Shown one piece after another: positions 9,176 to 18,448 of a stretch of DNA of 64,000 nt. The notes beneath the pieces were generated by a model that saw only the letters and a program-made list of their open reading frames with translations, made no database searches and had not been told where the DNA came from. The position numbers were made by a program, and so were the translations under genes. Origin of the DNA: Alteromonas sp. a30. GTDB taxonomy: Bacteria; Pseudomonadota; Gammaproteobacteria; Enterobacterales; Alteromonadaceae. The stretch lies in assembly GCF_026788005.1 (NCBI RefSeq), contig NZ_JABEPE010000003.1:248001-312000 (forward strand). Reading direction: 5' to 3'. The stretch's first letter is position 1; every line of letters starts with the position of its first letter.

Positions 9176-10693
9176 ATGACTCATCAAGCCTCATCTCATG
9201 CAACATCACCTCAATCGACTAAGCAACACCTCATCGTCGTGGGTGGCGGCACATCTGGCTGGCTAGCAGCCGCAGCTTTTGGCAAGCTACTCGGTAAAGC
9301 TTTCGATGTTAGCCTGATTGAATCTGAATCCATCGGGCGTATTGGTGTTGGCGAAGCCACCATCCCACCACTTCGAACCTTCCATCGTTTGTTAGGCATC
9401 AACGAAGCCGAAATGATGCGAGACATTCAAGCCACATTTAAACTTGGTATTGAATTTAGCAACTGGGGAGACATAGGTGATCGTTACATTCACTCTTTTG
9501 GTGTTAACGGAAAAGGATGCTGGGCGTGTGACTTTCAACATTTTTGGGTGGCAGGCTTACAAAAAGGCATCGCTCACGACCCAATCGGCAGCTATTGTCG
9601 AGAGCTTATTGCCGCGCAAGAAGGTCGTGCAACAGGTGGCGAACAATCTGGCTTTAATTATGCGTTCCATTTAGATGCTGGCCTTTACGCTGGCTTTTTA
9701 AAACGCTTTTCCCAGCGGCACGGCGTAAAACATATCGAAGGCACCATTACCGATGTGCATTTACACCCTCAAAGCGGCGCGATTGATTCATTAACATTGC
9801 AAGGCGGTCGTAATATCAGCGGCGATATTTTCATTGACTGTAGCGGGTTTAGCGCACGGTTAATTCAAGGTGCGTTAAACACCCAATTAGAGCCTTATGG
9901 TCATTACTTACCTTGCGATTCAGCCGTTGCCATTCAAACCGAAAATGTTGGTGCTCCGCGGCCTTACACTCAATCCATTGCCCATGCTTTTGGTTGGCAA
10001 TGGCGCATACCTTTGCAACATAGAAGCGGTAACGGCATGGTCTATTGCAGCCGTTTTGTTTCCGACGACGAAGCGCTTCACACACTTATGAATAACCTTG
10101 AAGGCAAAGCAATCACTGAACCCAGAGCCTTTAAATATACAACTGGACGACGCCAAAAAGCGTGGGTCAAAAACTGCATTGCCGTTGGCTTAGCCGCCGG
10201 ATTTTTAGAGCCACTTGAATCCACTTCTATACATTTAGCAATGTCTGCTATTTTACGTTTACTTAAACTGCTGCCACTAAAAGATATGCCAGCAGCCTGT
10301 GTTGACGAATTTAATCAGCAAACAAAAGTCGAATTTGAACGCGTCCGTAACTTTATTATTTTGCACTACCATGCCACAAAACGTGAAGACAGCGATTTCT
10401 GGCGCTACTGTAAAAATATGGAGATTCCCGCAGAATTGTCCCACCGCATTCAACTCTTCAAGGAAACTGGCACCATACCACTGCAAGAAAAAGAGCTATT
10501 CCAAACGGACTCATGGACACAAGTCATGATTGGTCAGCACATTATTCCCGAACGCTATCATCCTATAGTTGAAGCGATGGGTGACGATGAACTTGGCCGA
10601 TTCCTTAACGGCTTAAAGCAACATGTAAGGGGAGAAGTAGATAAAATTCCGCTACACCAAGACTTTATCAATCAATATTGTAAAAGCCCTTGA
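9176..10693 (+). CDS. Flavin-dependent halogenase (tryptophan halogenase family)
   Basis: This 505-residue protein has the full signature of the tryptophan-halogenase family. It carries the FAD-binding GGGTSGW near residues 23-29 and GVGEATIPPL near 57-66. The catalytic lysine is in FKLGIEF (K89, equivalent to PrnA K79), the WxWxIP motif is W274-P279, and E348-S349 in FLEPLESTS match PrnA E346-S347. It should use reduced FADH2, chloride or bromide, and oxygen; the substrate is unknown. It lies 104 bases after the TonB receptor on the same strand. Proteins of this family often neighbour such receptors in Alteromonadales, Xanthomonadales and Caulobacterales sugar loci, where their role is unsettled. 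No flavin reductase gene is nearby. Confidence 0.9.
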   Translation: MTHQASSHATSPQSTKQHLIVVGGGTSGWLAAAAFGKLLGKAFDVSLIESESIGRIGVGEATIPPLRTFHRLLGINEAEMMRDIQATFKLGIEFSNWGDIGDRYIHSFGVNGKGCWACDFQHFWVAGLQKGIAHDPIGSYCRELIAAQEGRATGGEQSGFNYAFHLDAGLYAGFLKRFSQRHGVKHIEGTITDVHLHPQSGAIDSLTLQGGRNISGDIFIDCSGFSARLIQGALNTQLEPYGHYLPCDSAVAIQTENVGAPRPYTQSIAHAFGWQWRIPLQHRSGNGMVYCSRFVSDDEALHTLMNNLEGKAITEPRAFKYTTGRRQKAWVKNCIAVGLAAGFLEPLESTSIHLAMSAILRLLKLLPLKDMPAACVDEFNQQTKVEFERVRNFIILHYHATKREDSDFWRYCKNMEIPAELSHRIQLFKETGTIPLQEKELFQTDSWTQVMIGQHIIPERYHPIVEAMGDDELGRFLNGLKQHVRGEVDKIPLHQDFINQYCKSP

Positions 10694-11156
10694 AATTGGT
10701 CAAAAAACAATAACTCATTTCCTCACTCACAAGAACCCTACCCACATTAAATTTATCGTTCCTAAAAATGCTTTTGCGGTTTACACAACGATGAATGGCT
10801 GTAAAATGGTGGGGAATACGTGATGTGCAATTTTTTACCTTTTTACTTATATTGGTAGCTCTAGCCCAGTATTGGTAGGCCCTAGATAAAAATAATACGC
10901 ACTCATTAAGCCACGTCATTTTACTTAATCTTTAAGGTTCGGGATTAGAATTCACTCTCATTTTCACCTATAAAGACTAGAGTGATAACGATGAAATAAT
11001 ATCTAGATAAGCTAAAAACGATCACCTCACTGTGACGAAATGCCAGCTTGTCTATCACCTGAATATTCATATGTAAAACCTTGATGTTGTGATTGTAAAT
11101 ACAATGACTGTCAGGCGAATAGTGATTCAAACGAATTTATGAGAAAGGTCTAATAA
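10694..11156. other. Intergenic region (463 bases) with a tandem direct repeat
   Basis: No convincing gene was found. The one structured element is an imperfect direct repeat starting TATTGGTAG at 10850 and again at 10870, each followed by a CTAG-containing segment, a 20-base period. A TACAAT at 11100-11105 could be the -10 of the downstream gene, but no good -35 was seen. AGAAAGG shortly before 11157 could be the ribosome binding site. Confidence 0.5.
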
Positions 11157-12647
11157 ATGCTTCACGGTAAAATTGATGATTCTATTTTCACGAAAGCGGT
11201 TACGTCTTTGGTTAAAAGAATTCATGACCATACTCATGTAAAAGATTCTTTATACGAACAGGCAACAATTTACTTTAAAGAGCTCATCGAAACTGAAAAA
11301 CAATTTCAATTTGCAGAAGGGCAAATCGCCGAAGTCGAAAAAGAATTAGAAGCCGCAACCGATGCCAAACAAGCCGCTAAAATTAATCATAAGAAAGAAA
11401 AGGCCGAATCACTATTAAAAGGATTAAAGCGGGAACAAGAAGCTAAACGTGTCGATAGATACAATAACGTCATCAAGATCTGCAATGAAATTCTAGATCT
11501 CTTGGGCCAAACAGGTGAAAACGAAACAACGCATAATGCCGCTAAAATTTTAGGCACAATTCAGCTTATTGCGCCTATTGAAGGCAATTCTGTTCCCGCC
11601 TTTAACCAACGAGCAAAACACTTATACAAAGTGGTACTCTGCATTAAATTGCTCGATGATTTATTAAAGCAAAAACTTATTACGAATAGCTACGTATTAC
11701 AGAAATATCAGGAACATCAGGTTTGGGAAAAAAGTAAAGATAAAACCAAACCCGAATATTCTCCTTTTAGAACAGATATTCAAATTCCGCTTATCATTGC
11801 CGCCTTGTTTCAGGATGTGGGTCACTATCACCCCGAAGCACAATTAATTCTCAAGGGGCCAAAAGGAGATATGGATGAATTTAGAGCACTGAATAAAGAA
11901 GAGCGCTCTTCGTTACTGAAGATTAGTTATCAACAAGCCTTGCGATACGCAACCTTTGGTGTTGGCGTCGCTTCATACCGCGGCAATTCAAAAGAAGAAA
12001 GAAAAGCGTTTTATCAGGAAGAGCAAGAAAAACTCAAATTCACTCGAATTCTGCTGAAAAGCGCAATCAATCCTGAGTCAGGCATTGGTAATCTACTAAA
12101 AGTGCCACAAGTTTATTGTTCCGTTGTGCTATCAACTAAACATAATTACAACTATGAAACCTTGCCTCGGGTTAAGCTGGTAATGGAAAAAGGCGCAGAA
12201 GTAGGCGCTTACAGCAAAGCAGTTTCAGATTCTTTGATAAAGATGACGGGCGTATTCCCACAAGGCTACGGAGTAACCTTTATTCCCCAAGATTCTGACA
12301 GACAAGATCTTGATCGTTATGAATATGGTATTGTGGTGGGTCTTTATCCTGAGGATATTGAAGAACCTGTGTGCCGCATCGCTACAAGGAATCTCGCATT
12401 TAATGCTTTTGGCGTTAATGTGATTATCGGTAAAGATAACAATCTCTACTTTAATGGTGCAAAAAAGAAATTAGAACGCGTCAGCGAAGAAAGATTAGAG
12501 GAAATTCTTAGGCTACTATGGTCGAACTACGAGCAAAGGAAGCACCTAGACTTAATTCCTAAATGCTGGTTTCCAACTGAATATTTCTCCTACGCTCGTT
12601 TCCAAAATGTGTGGAACAAAGCAAGTGAGACCATTCGCATTAAGTAG
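11157..12647 (+). CDS. Uncharacterised coiled-coil protein with a degenerate HD-GYP-like domain
   Basis: I do not recognise a named family for this 496-residue soluble protein. Residues about 45-100 are rich in E, K, A and L and look like a coiled coil. Residues 212-225 (IIAALFQDVGHYHP) resemble the HD motif region of HD/HD-GYP phosphohydrolases, but the key His of the HD pair is Gln219. STKHNYNYETLP (326-337) falls where an HD-GYP protein would have its HHE...GYP segment. MTGVFPQGYGV (363-373) then matches the conserved beta tail that follows HD-GYP domains. A catalytically weakened or dead cyclic-di-GMP binding protein is one reading; function is unknown. It converges on rsmI, with an 8-base overlap of the 3' ends. 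Confidence 0.75.
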   Translation: MLHGKIDDSIFTKAVTSLVKRIHDHTHVKDSLYEQATIYFKELIETEKQFQFAEGQIAEVEKELEAATDAKQAAKINHKKEKAESLLKGLKREQEAKRVDRYNNVIKICNEILDLLGQTGENETTHNAAKILGTIQLIAPIEGNSVPAFNQRAKHLYKVVLCIKLLDDLLKQKLITNSYVLQKYQEHQVWEKSKDKTKPEYSPFRTDIQIPLIIAALFQDVGHYHPEAQLILKGPKGDMDEFRALNKEERSSLLKISYQQALRYATFGVGVASYRGNSKEERKAFYQEEQEKLKFTRILLKSAINPESGIGNLLKVPQVYCSVVLSTKHNYNYETLPRVKLVMEKGAEVGAYSKAVSDSLIKMTGVFPQGYGVTFIPQDSDRQDLDRYEYGIVVGLYPEDIEEPVCRIATRNLAFNAFGVNVIIGKDNNLYFNGAKKKLERVSEERLEEILRLLWSNYEQRKHLDLIPKCWFPTEYFSYARFQNVWNKASETIRIK

Positions 12648-13473
12648 AAGACTTTTGGTCTAGACCGATTTGATATAACGCGTTTTTCTTTAAGTCATAG
12701 TGCTTAGCAACCACCGCCGCCGCTTGCTTCAAAGGAAGCAAATTAGCCAGTTCATGCAATAAAGCGATGGCCTCAGAAGGAATCGTTTCTTGGTTTTTCG
12801 GTGCACCAGAGACCATCAACACAAACTCCCCTTTTGTATGAGCTGGGTCTTGTGCCAACCAAGCTAGGATATGCTCTGCCGTGCCCGACACAAAGTTCTC
12901 GTAATGTTTGGTTAGTTCTTTTGCAAGCACCAAGTCACGTTCGGGAAGAATTTGCTGGAAGACTTTCAGCGTATCTTCTATCCGCCTCGGTGCTTCGTAA
13001 AAAATACTGGTTGCGACAGTATCTTTTAAGGCAGTAATGACTTGCGCTTTAGCAACCGCTTTAACAGGCAAAAAACCTTTAAAGCAAAAAGCATCCGTTG
13101 CTAACCCTGCTGCACTCATTGCCGTAATAACAGCGCTTGCTCCGGGAATAGGCACAACATGCACACCAGCTTCACGACACTGACTCACCAAGTGATAACC
13201 GGGGTCGCTAATTAACGGGGTTCCTGCATCGGAAATTAACGCAATATCCTGCCCCGATCTTAGTTTTTCAATTAATACTGCACTTTTTAGTTTTTCGTTA
13301 TGGTCATGCAACGCAAACATTGGGGTATTAATGGCATAATGTTGCAACAGTTTTTGGCTGTGACGAGTATCCTCAGCGGCAATGAGGTCGACCTGTTTCA
13401 AAATGTTCACGGCACGGAAAGTAATATCCTCTAGGTTCCCAATTGGTGTCGCAACGATATATAAGTTACCCAT
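12640..13473 (-). CDS. rsmI: 16S rRNA (cytidine1402-2'-O)-methyltransferase
   Basis: This 277-residue protein belongs to the tetrapyrrole-methylase fold family and matches RsmI, which 2'-O-methylates C1402 of 16S rRNA with S-adenosylmethionine. Conserved blocks are LYIVATPIGNLEDITFRA at the N-terminus, AAEDTRHS, LISDAGTPLISDPGY in the SAM-binding loop, and FYEAPRRI. The ATG at 13473 has AGG about seven bases upstream; a GTG two codons earlier is too close to that site. It is divergent from lpoA, the usual arrangement in gammaproteobacteria, and its 3' end overlaps the convergent gene at 11157-12647 by 8 bases. Confidence 0.96.
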   Translation of the reverse strand: MGNLYIVATPIGNLEDITFRAVNILKQVDLIAAEDTRHSQKLLQHYAINTPMFALHDHNEKLKSAVLIEKLRSGQDIALISDAGTPLISDPGYHLVSQCREAGVHVVPIPGASAVITAMSAAGLATDAFCFKGFLPVKAVAKAQVITALKDTVATSIFYEAPRRIEDTLKVFQQILPERDLVLAKELTKHYENFVSGTAEHILAWLAQDPAHTKGEFVLMVSGAPKNQETIPSEAIALLHELANLLPLKQAAAVVAKHYDLKKNALYQIGLDQKSST

Positions 13474-13568
13474 TGTCACGCCTGTCTTCTTTGTTGTGTT
13501 ATGCGGGCAGGCATTCTAAACTAAAGCGGCTCAAATAGCAGCGAACGCGCAATAACATAATAGGATTT

Positions 13569-15467
13569 ATGATTTTTTCACCATCCAATGGCTCAACTAG
13601 AGTACATGCTCCCCAAAAACAAGGCGTCAATACTCTCTTCTCTCGTTTAAAACGTGGGTTAGTGTATTCATTGTTTGCTATGGTGATCGCCTCTTGTGCT
13701 GCACCGCCAAAGCGCCAAGGCACTCAAACACCAGAGCCTCAACAAACAGTAGCCTCTAGAGCAGAGCCTGATTCATATCGTGATTACATCGAACAAGCGA
13801 AGACTGCCGAATCAAGAGAGCAAGTCAACTTATTGCTGCAAGCCGCCCAATTGGTATCGAAGGAAGATTGCCGTAAAAGCGTTATCATTCTTGAGCACTT
13901 AGCGCCCCACATTCAAGAGCCTCTGCATAGAAACCAATCTAACCTGATCACAGCAGAGTGCTTATGGCAGCAAGGAAACGTTGAACGTGCAGAAAAACTT
14001 GCCAATACACTCACGCCGACACCTGCTTTTTCTGAACGGGTTTTCGGCTTAAAAGCTAACATCCTCGCTCACAAACAACAGTGGTTGAAAGCTGCATATA
14101 ACTTGGCACAACAGACAAACGTTAATGAAGAAGATATATGGGCAATGCTTAATGCACTAAGCACAGATGAAGTAAAAACCAGCCTAGAACACGCTTCGCT
14201 ACTTGCACCACAATTAAAATTACAGTTAATTCAACGACAATATGCGACTCAGCCTGAACGCCTGAACTTCGCATGGGAAGAGTGGAAGCGTGCTCACTCA
14301 TGGCATACATTCACCCAAACCCCGCCACTTTCGCTGCAAAGACTCTTAAGCGCCTCTCCTTATGCACCTAAGCGCTTAGGCGTTATTCTTCCCTTGTCTG
14401 GACGGCTAGCCGCACAGGGAGAAACGATTAAAGAAGGCATTCTAGCAGCGTACTTTGCGCAACAAGAACACAATCACTTAACAAACAACAGTAACCCACT
14501 GGCAGAAATTATCTTTATCGATAGTCAAACGCAACCAGACACTATTTCAGCGCAGTTGTCTGGCTTGGACTTCGTTCTAGGTCCTTTGTTAAAGGAAAAT
14601 ATCAACAAATTCCAGCCTTATATTCAAAGCCCTTGGCTCGCTCTAAACTTCCTTGATGAGCCTGTTAGCGCAGAAGAAGAGGCTACCCTGCTGTCCCGCT
14701 ATTACTTTGCTCTTTCACCCGAAGATGAAGGCATTCAAATGGCAAATCACTTGTTTCAGCAGCAATACCGCAAACCACTCATTATAAAAGCCAGTAATTC
14801 TTCCACTCAAAGGATGGCCGATGCATTTATTCAGCAATGGAAACATCTTTCTGGGAATCCTCAGGCTTCTATCGAAGAAGTGCCGTTTACCGATACAAAG
14901 TCTATGAGAAACGGCATTAGCAATATGCTGGAAATATCGAATAGTAAACAACGAATCAAAGAAGTTGAGGCATTGGTATTAAAAGAAGTGCATAGTTTTG
15001 AACGTAATCGTAGAGATGCTGATGCGATTATTGTGTTCGCAAATGCCACCCAAACTGAGCTCATCACACCTTTTATCGAGGCTAATACTAGCCCTTTCTC
15101 TCCTATTTTGCCGATTTATGCCTCTTCTCGGAGTCATAGCACCAACAAAAATTTAAATAGTTTCAGGGATTTACGGAATCTTATTTTCCTAGATATTCCT
15201 TGGATGTTACCCACTGATTCCTCTCTTCCACTGAAAGAAACGAGCCAACTATTATGGCCAGAACGACGTGATGGAGACCAGAGACTATTTGCAATGGGAT
15301 TCGATGCCTATAATGTAATTAGACACCTGAAGGCATTGAAATATTTAAATCAGTACCAATACCAAGGGTTAACTGGAAAAGTTTACATGGACGAAAACAA
15401 CCAACTCAGAAGAGAGTTACTTTGGGGGCAAATCAAGGATGAAAAAGTGGTCAAATACACGAAATAG
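13569..15467 (+). CDS. lpoA: Outer-membrane lipoprotein activator of PBP1a
   Basis: The 632-residue protein matches LpoA, the outer-membrane lipoprotein that reaches through the periplasm to stimulate the peptidoglycan synthase PBP1a. A lipobox ending at C43 (VIASC) is followed by a helical TPR-like N-terminal half. The C-terminal half has a periplasmic-binding-protein fold starting near KRLGVILPLSGRLAAQG. The region before the lipobox is long (42 residues), so the start may lie further in, but no better ATG exists; AGGA at 13562-13565 is only three bases from the ATG. It starts the lpoA-yraN-diaA-dolP cluster and its 3' end overlaps yraN by 29 bases. Confidence 0.92.
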   Translation: MIFSPSNGSTRVHAPQKQGVNTLFSRLKRGLVYSLFAMVIASCAAPPKRQGTQTPEPQQTVASRAEPDSYRDYIEQAKTAESREQVNLLLQAAQLVSKEDCRKSVIILEHLAPHIQEPLHRNQSNLITAECLWQQGNVERAEKLANTLTPTPAFSERVFGLKANILAHKQQWLKAAYNLAQQTNVNEEDIWAMLNALSTDEVKTSLEHASLLAPQLKLQLIQRQYATQPERLNFAWEEWKRAHSWHTFTQTPPLSLQRLLSASPYAPKRLGVILPLSGRLAAQGETIKEGILAAYFAQQEHNHLTNNSNPLAEIIFIDSQTQPDTISAQLSGLDFVLGPLLKENINKFQPYIQSPWLALNFLDEPVSAEEEATLLSRYYFALSPEDEGIQMANHLFQQQYRKPLIIKASNSSTQRMADAFIQQWKHLSGNPQASIEEVPFTDTKSMRNGISNMLEISNSKQRIKEVEALVLKEVHSFERNRRDADAIIVFANATQTELITPFIEANTSPFSPILPIYASSRSHSTNKNLNSFRDLRNLIFLDIPWMLPTDSSLPLKETSQLLWPERRDGDQRLFAMGFDAYNVIRHLKALKYLNQYQYQGLTGKVYMDENNQLRRELLWGQIKDEKVVKYTK

Positions 15468-15816
15468 TAAAAGTCGAGTATCCCATGCTGTAGGGATGCA
15501 AGCAGAGCAAAGGGCAAAAGAGTTTTTGCTCACCCAAGGATTGCAGTTTGTCGAACAAAATTATCGCTGCAAAACCGGGGAGATTGATTTAATCATGACC
15601 GATGGCGAGCAATTTGTGTTTGTTGAAGTCAAATTCCGAAGTCAAAAACACTTTGGTGCAGCCATTGATTATTTCACGCCGCAAAAACGACTCAAAGTGG
15701 AAAAGGCAATTTACCATTATTTACTAAAAGTAGGAGTTAATTCACAGATGACTCCTTATCGTCTGGATTTTGTCGCCATAGACGGCGAACATTATCAATG
15801 GATACAGGCGATTTAA
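15439..15816 (+). CDS. yraN: YraN family (UPF0102) nuclease-like protein
   Basis: This 125-residue protein has the UPF0102 restriction-endonuclease-like core: GEIDLIM, then FVFVEVKFR, where E, D, E and K mark the PD-(D/E)xK site. The family is thought to process DNA or recombination intermediates but has no settled role. The start at 15439 lies inside the lpoA 3' end (29-base overlap in another frame). It is preferred because family members carry about 20 residues before the conserved QxAExxAxxFL helix. An ATG at 15496 is too short and has no ribosome binding site. Neighbours lpoA and diaA are the same as in E. coli. Confidence 0.9.
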   Translation: MKKWSNTRNSKSRVSHAVGMQAEQRAKEFLLTQGLQFVEQNYRCKTGEIDLIMTDGEQFVFVEVKFRSQKHFGAAIDYFTPQKRLKVEKAIYHYLLKVGVNSQMTPYRLDFVAIDGEHYQWIQAI

Positions 15817-15840
15817 GTGCTTGCGGCGTTGTGCACATAG

Positions 15841-16464
<624 letters not shown>

Positions 16465-16466
16465 TT

Positions 16467-17054
16467 ATGAAGGCTCGCCTATCCAAGCTAACTGTTAGCA
16501 GTTTATTGATCATTGGCTCATTAGGCATGTCAGGATGTGCGGCGCTTGTTGTAGGTGGGGTGGGCGTTAGTGCCGTTACCGTTGGAGAAGATGAGCGTAC
16601 AGTGGGTACTCAAATTGATGACACAACGGTCGCTAACAAAATCACCGGAGCACTTAATAAAGTTGCAGCAATTAAGCATGATTCAAATATCAGCGTAAAA
16701 TCGTTTAATGGCGCAATTTTATTAACCGGTCAAACGCCCACTGCGTCACTTCGTATCGAGGCTGAAAATATTGCGCTTTCATTTGAAAACATCAGAACCG
16801 TTTATAACCAAATAAGAGTGGGTAAACCAACCGCTCCCTCAACTCGTGCTTACGATATTTGGCTCGCCAGCAAGGTGAGAGCAAATTTAATTGCGGATAA
16901 ACACGTCGACTTTTTAAAAATGGATGTCACCGTAGAGGACTCAGAAGTTTTCTTAATGGGATTAGTCACTCAAAACAATGCCGATCGCGCCATTGAAATT
17001 ACACGTAATCTTGATGGTGTAACGCGGGTTGTTAATATGTTCGAAATTCAATAG
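16467..17054 (+). CDS. dolP: BON-domain outer-membrane lipoprotein (DolP/YraP)
   Basis: The 195-residue lipoprotein has a signal peptide ending in the lipobox GMSGC (C24) and two consecutive BON domains (about 55-115 and 125-195), including VANKITGAL, VKSFNGAILLTGQ and VTVEDSEVFLMGLV. DolP binds phospholipid in the outer membrane and supports envelope integrity and BAM function. It ends the lpoA-yraN-diaA-dolP run, two bases after diaA, and a bidirectional terminator follows. Confidence 0.92.
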   Translation: MKARLSKLTVSSLLIIGSLGMSGCAALVVGGVGVSAVTVGEDERTVGTQIDDTTVANKITGALNKVAAIKHDSNISVKSFNGAILLTGQTPTASLRIEAENIALSFENIRTVYNQIRVGKPTAPSTRAYDIWLASKVRANLIADKHVDFLKMDVTVEDSEVFLMGLVTQNNADRAIEITRNLDGVTRVVNMFEIQ

Positions 17055-17069
17055 CCGCTGTGAAGTATT

Positions 17070-17106
17070 AAAAAAGCCGCCATAACATTGTTAGGCGGCT
17101 TTTTTG
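17070..17106. terminator. Bidirectional terminator between dolP and sspB
   Basis: AGCCGCC (17075-17081) pairs with GGCGGCT (17094-17100), flanked by an A-run on the left and a T-run on the right. It can therefore stop transcription of both the plus-strand lpoA-dolP cluster and the minus-strand sspAB unit. Confidence 0.9.
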
Positions 17107-17136
17107 TTTGTCTTTGCTTGAAGCAAAAAACAGCGC

Positions 17137-17616
17137 TTACTTGACGACTTTTAAGGTAGGCTTCCCCTTGGCCGGAGGCTTAGAAGCTGATGCCGAAGTG
17201 TTTTCCTTATCGTCTTCAACATTGTTGCTTGGCACACCTTGCAAAGTGGGTTCTGGTTGACTAACCGGCGTATCTTCCAGCTCAGCATCCTCTTGCTGCA
17301 TATCTTGCTCTTCTTGCATGAAAACAGTACCTACACCATTCTCACGTGCAAAAATCGCTATAACAGCGTCCACCGGAACAATGAGCTTACGTGAAACGCC
17401 ACCAAACCGGGCATTAAACATAATCCACTCATTACTCATTTGCATATCAGCACAAGCAGATGGCGCTACATTAAGCACAATTTGCCCGTCCTTAACGTGC
17501 TCCATTGGTACCTCAACCCCATCAACCGTCGCGTCAACGGCTAAATGCGGTGTTAGCTCATTATCAATGATCCATTCATAATAAGCTCTAATAAGATAAG
17601 GTTGATTTGACGTCAT
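17137..17616 (-). CDS. sspB: ClpXP protease specificity-enhancing factor SspB
   Basis: The 159-residue protein has the SspB adaptor fold at residues 1-112 (PYLIRAYYEWIIDN, VLNVAPSA, ARFGGVSR), which binds ssrA-tagged proteins. An acidic disordered linker follows, ending in the C-terminal ClpX-binding tail GKPTLKVVK (residues 151-159). It delivers trans-translated proteins to ClpXP. It lies eight bases after sspA, the usual pair. Confidence 0.96.
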   Translation of the reverse strand: MTSNQPYLIRAYYEWIIDNELTPHLAVDATVDGVEVPMEHVKDGQIVLNVAPSACADMQMSNEWIMFNARFGGVSRKLIVPVDAVIAIFARENGVGTVFMQEEQDMQQEDAELEDTPVSQPEPTLQGVPSNNVEDDKENTSASASKPPAKGKPTLKVVK

Positions 17617-17624
17617 GGATAACC

Positions 17625-18257
17625 TTACAACGGATTGTGAATTTCGCGCTCTTGATCAGTCAAAGAGGCTTTGAATGAATCACGCTCAAATACACGCGTC
17701 ATATAATTCTTAATCTCACGACTACCGTTTCCTGTAAGCTCAATACCGAGAGCAGGTAAGCGCCATAATAACGGTGCTAAGTAGCAATCGACCAAGCTAA
17801 ACTCTTCACTCATGAAGAATGGCTGCTCATTAAACACTGGCGCTAATGCCAAAATTTGCTCACGTAGGTCATTACGTGCAGCAACAACATCACCTTCGCC
17901 AGATAACACTTGATGAGCGAGAGAGTACCAATCACTCTCAATACGGTGCATCATCAAGCGGCTTGTACCACGCGCTACGGGATAAACAGGCATAAGAGGA
18001 GGATGCGGGAAGCGCTCATCCAAATATTCCATAATGATGTTAGATTGATAAAGCACTAACTCTCTGTCAACCAACGTAGGAATGGTGCCATAAGGGTTAA
18101 CTTCAAACAAATCTTCAGGAAGGTTGTTCACATCAACATAGTTGATTTCAACTCCAACACCTTTTTCAGCGAGAACAATACGCACTTGATGACTGTCAAT
18201 ATCCAGTGTTCCTGAAAACAAAGTCATGATTGATCGCTTATTTGTGGCTACAGCCAT
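17625..18257 (-). CDS. sspA: Stringent starvation protein A
   Basis: The 210-residue protein has a glutathione-S-transferase-like fold (thioredoxin-like N-terminus ending near LYQSNIIMEYLDERFPHPPL, helical C-terminal domain) and begins MAVATNKRSIMTLFS, as SspA does. It lacks a canonical GST catalytic site and binds RNA polymerase as a stress transcription factor. ATG 18257 is chosen because GGAGGAG at 18263-18269 sits five bases upstream; the in-frame codon at 18263 would overlap that site. It is co-transcribed with sspB. Confidence 0.95.
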   Translation of the reverse strand: MAVATNKRSIMTLFSGTLDIDSHQVRIVLAEKGVGVEINYVDVNNLPEDLFEVNPYGTIPTLVDRELVLYQSNIIMEYLDERFPHPPLMPVYPVARGTSRLMMHRIESDWYSLAHQVLSGEGDVVAARNDLREQILALAPVFNEQPFFMSEEFSLVDCYLAPLLWRLPALGIELTGNGSREIKNYMTRVFERDSFKASLTDQEREIHNPL

Positions 18258-18398
18258 TAACACTCCTCCGATAATATTCGATAGCTAATTATTAACGGAA
18301 ATACGCATCGTATGCCGTCAATTTTTAATTCTTTCAATGCCCTACACACTCTGATGATTTTATCAGCAAGGTGACAAATAAACTCGTGCGTACATAGC

Positions 18399-18422
18399 AA
18401 AAAAGGGGGCAGTGATGCCCCC
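18399..18422 (-). terminator. Terminator of the petABC operon
   Basis: On the minus strand, GGGGGC, a 6-base loop and GCCCCC are followed by six Ts (18399-18404). It lies 27 bases after the petC stop and separates petABC from sspA. Confidence 0.92.
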
Positions 18423-18448
18423 AGTAATTTTAACAGAATTTAGTCTGT

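Noticed and set aside
11157-12647. Interpretation of the HD-like protein as part of an anti-phage system
   Set aside because: It has no neighbouring nuclease, cyclase or effector gene; its flanks are a sugar locus and rsmI, and its tail resembles HD-GYP signalling proteins instead.
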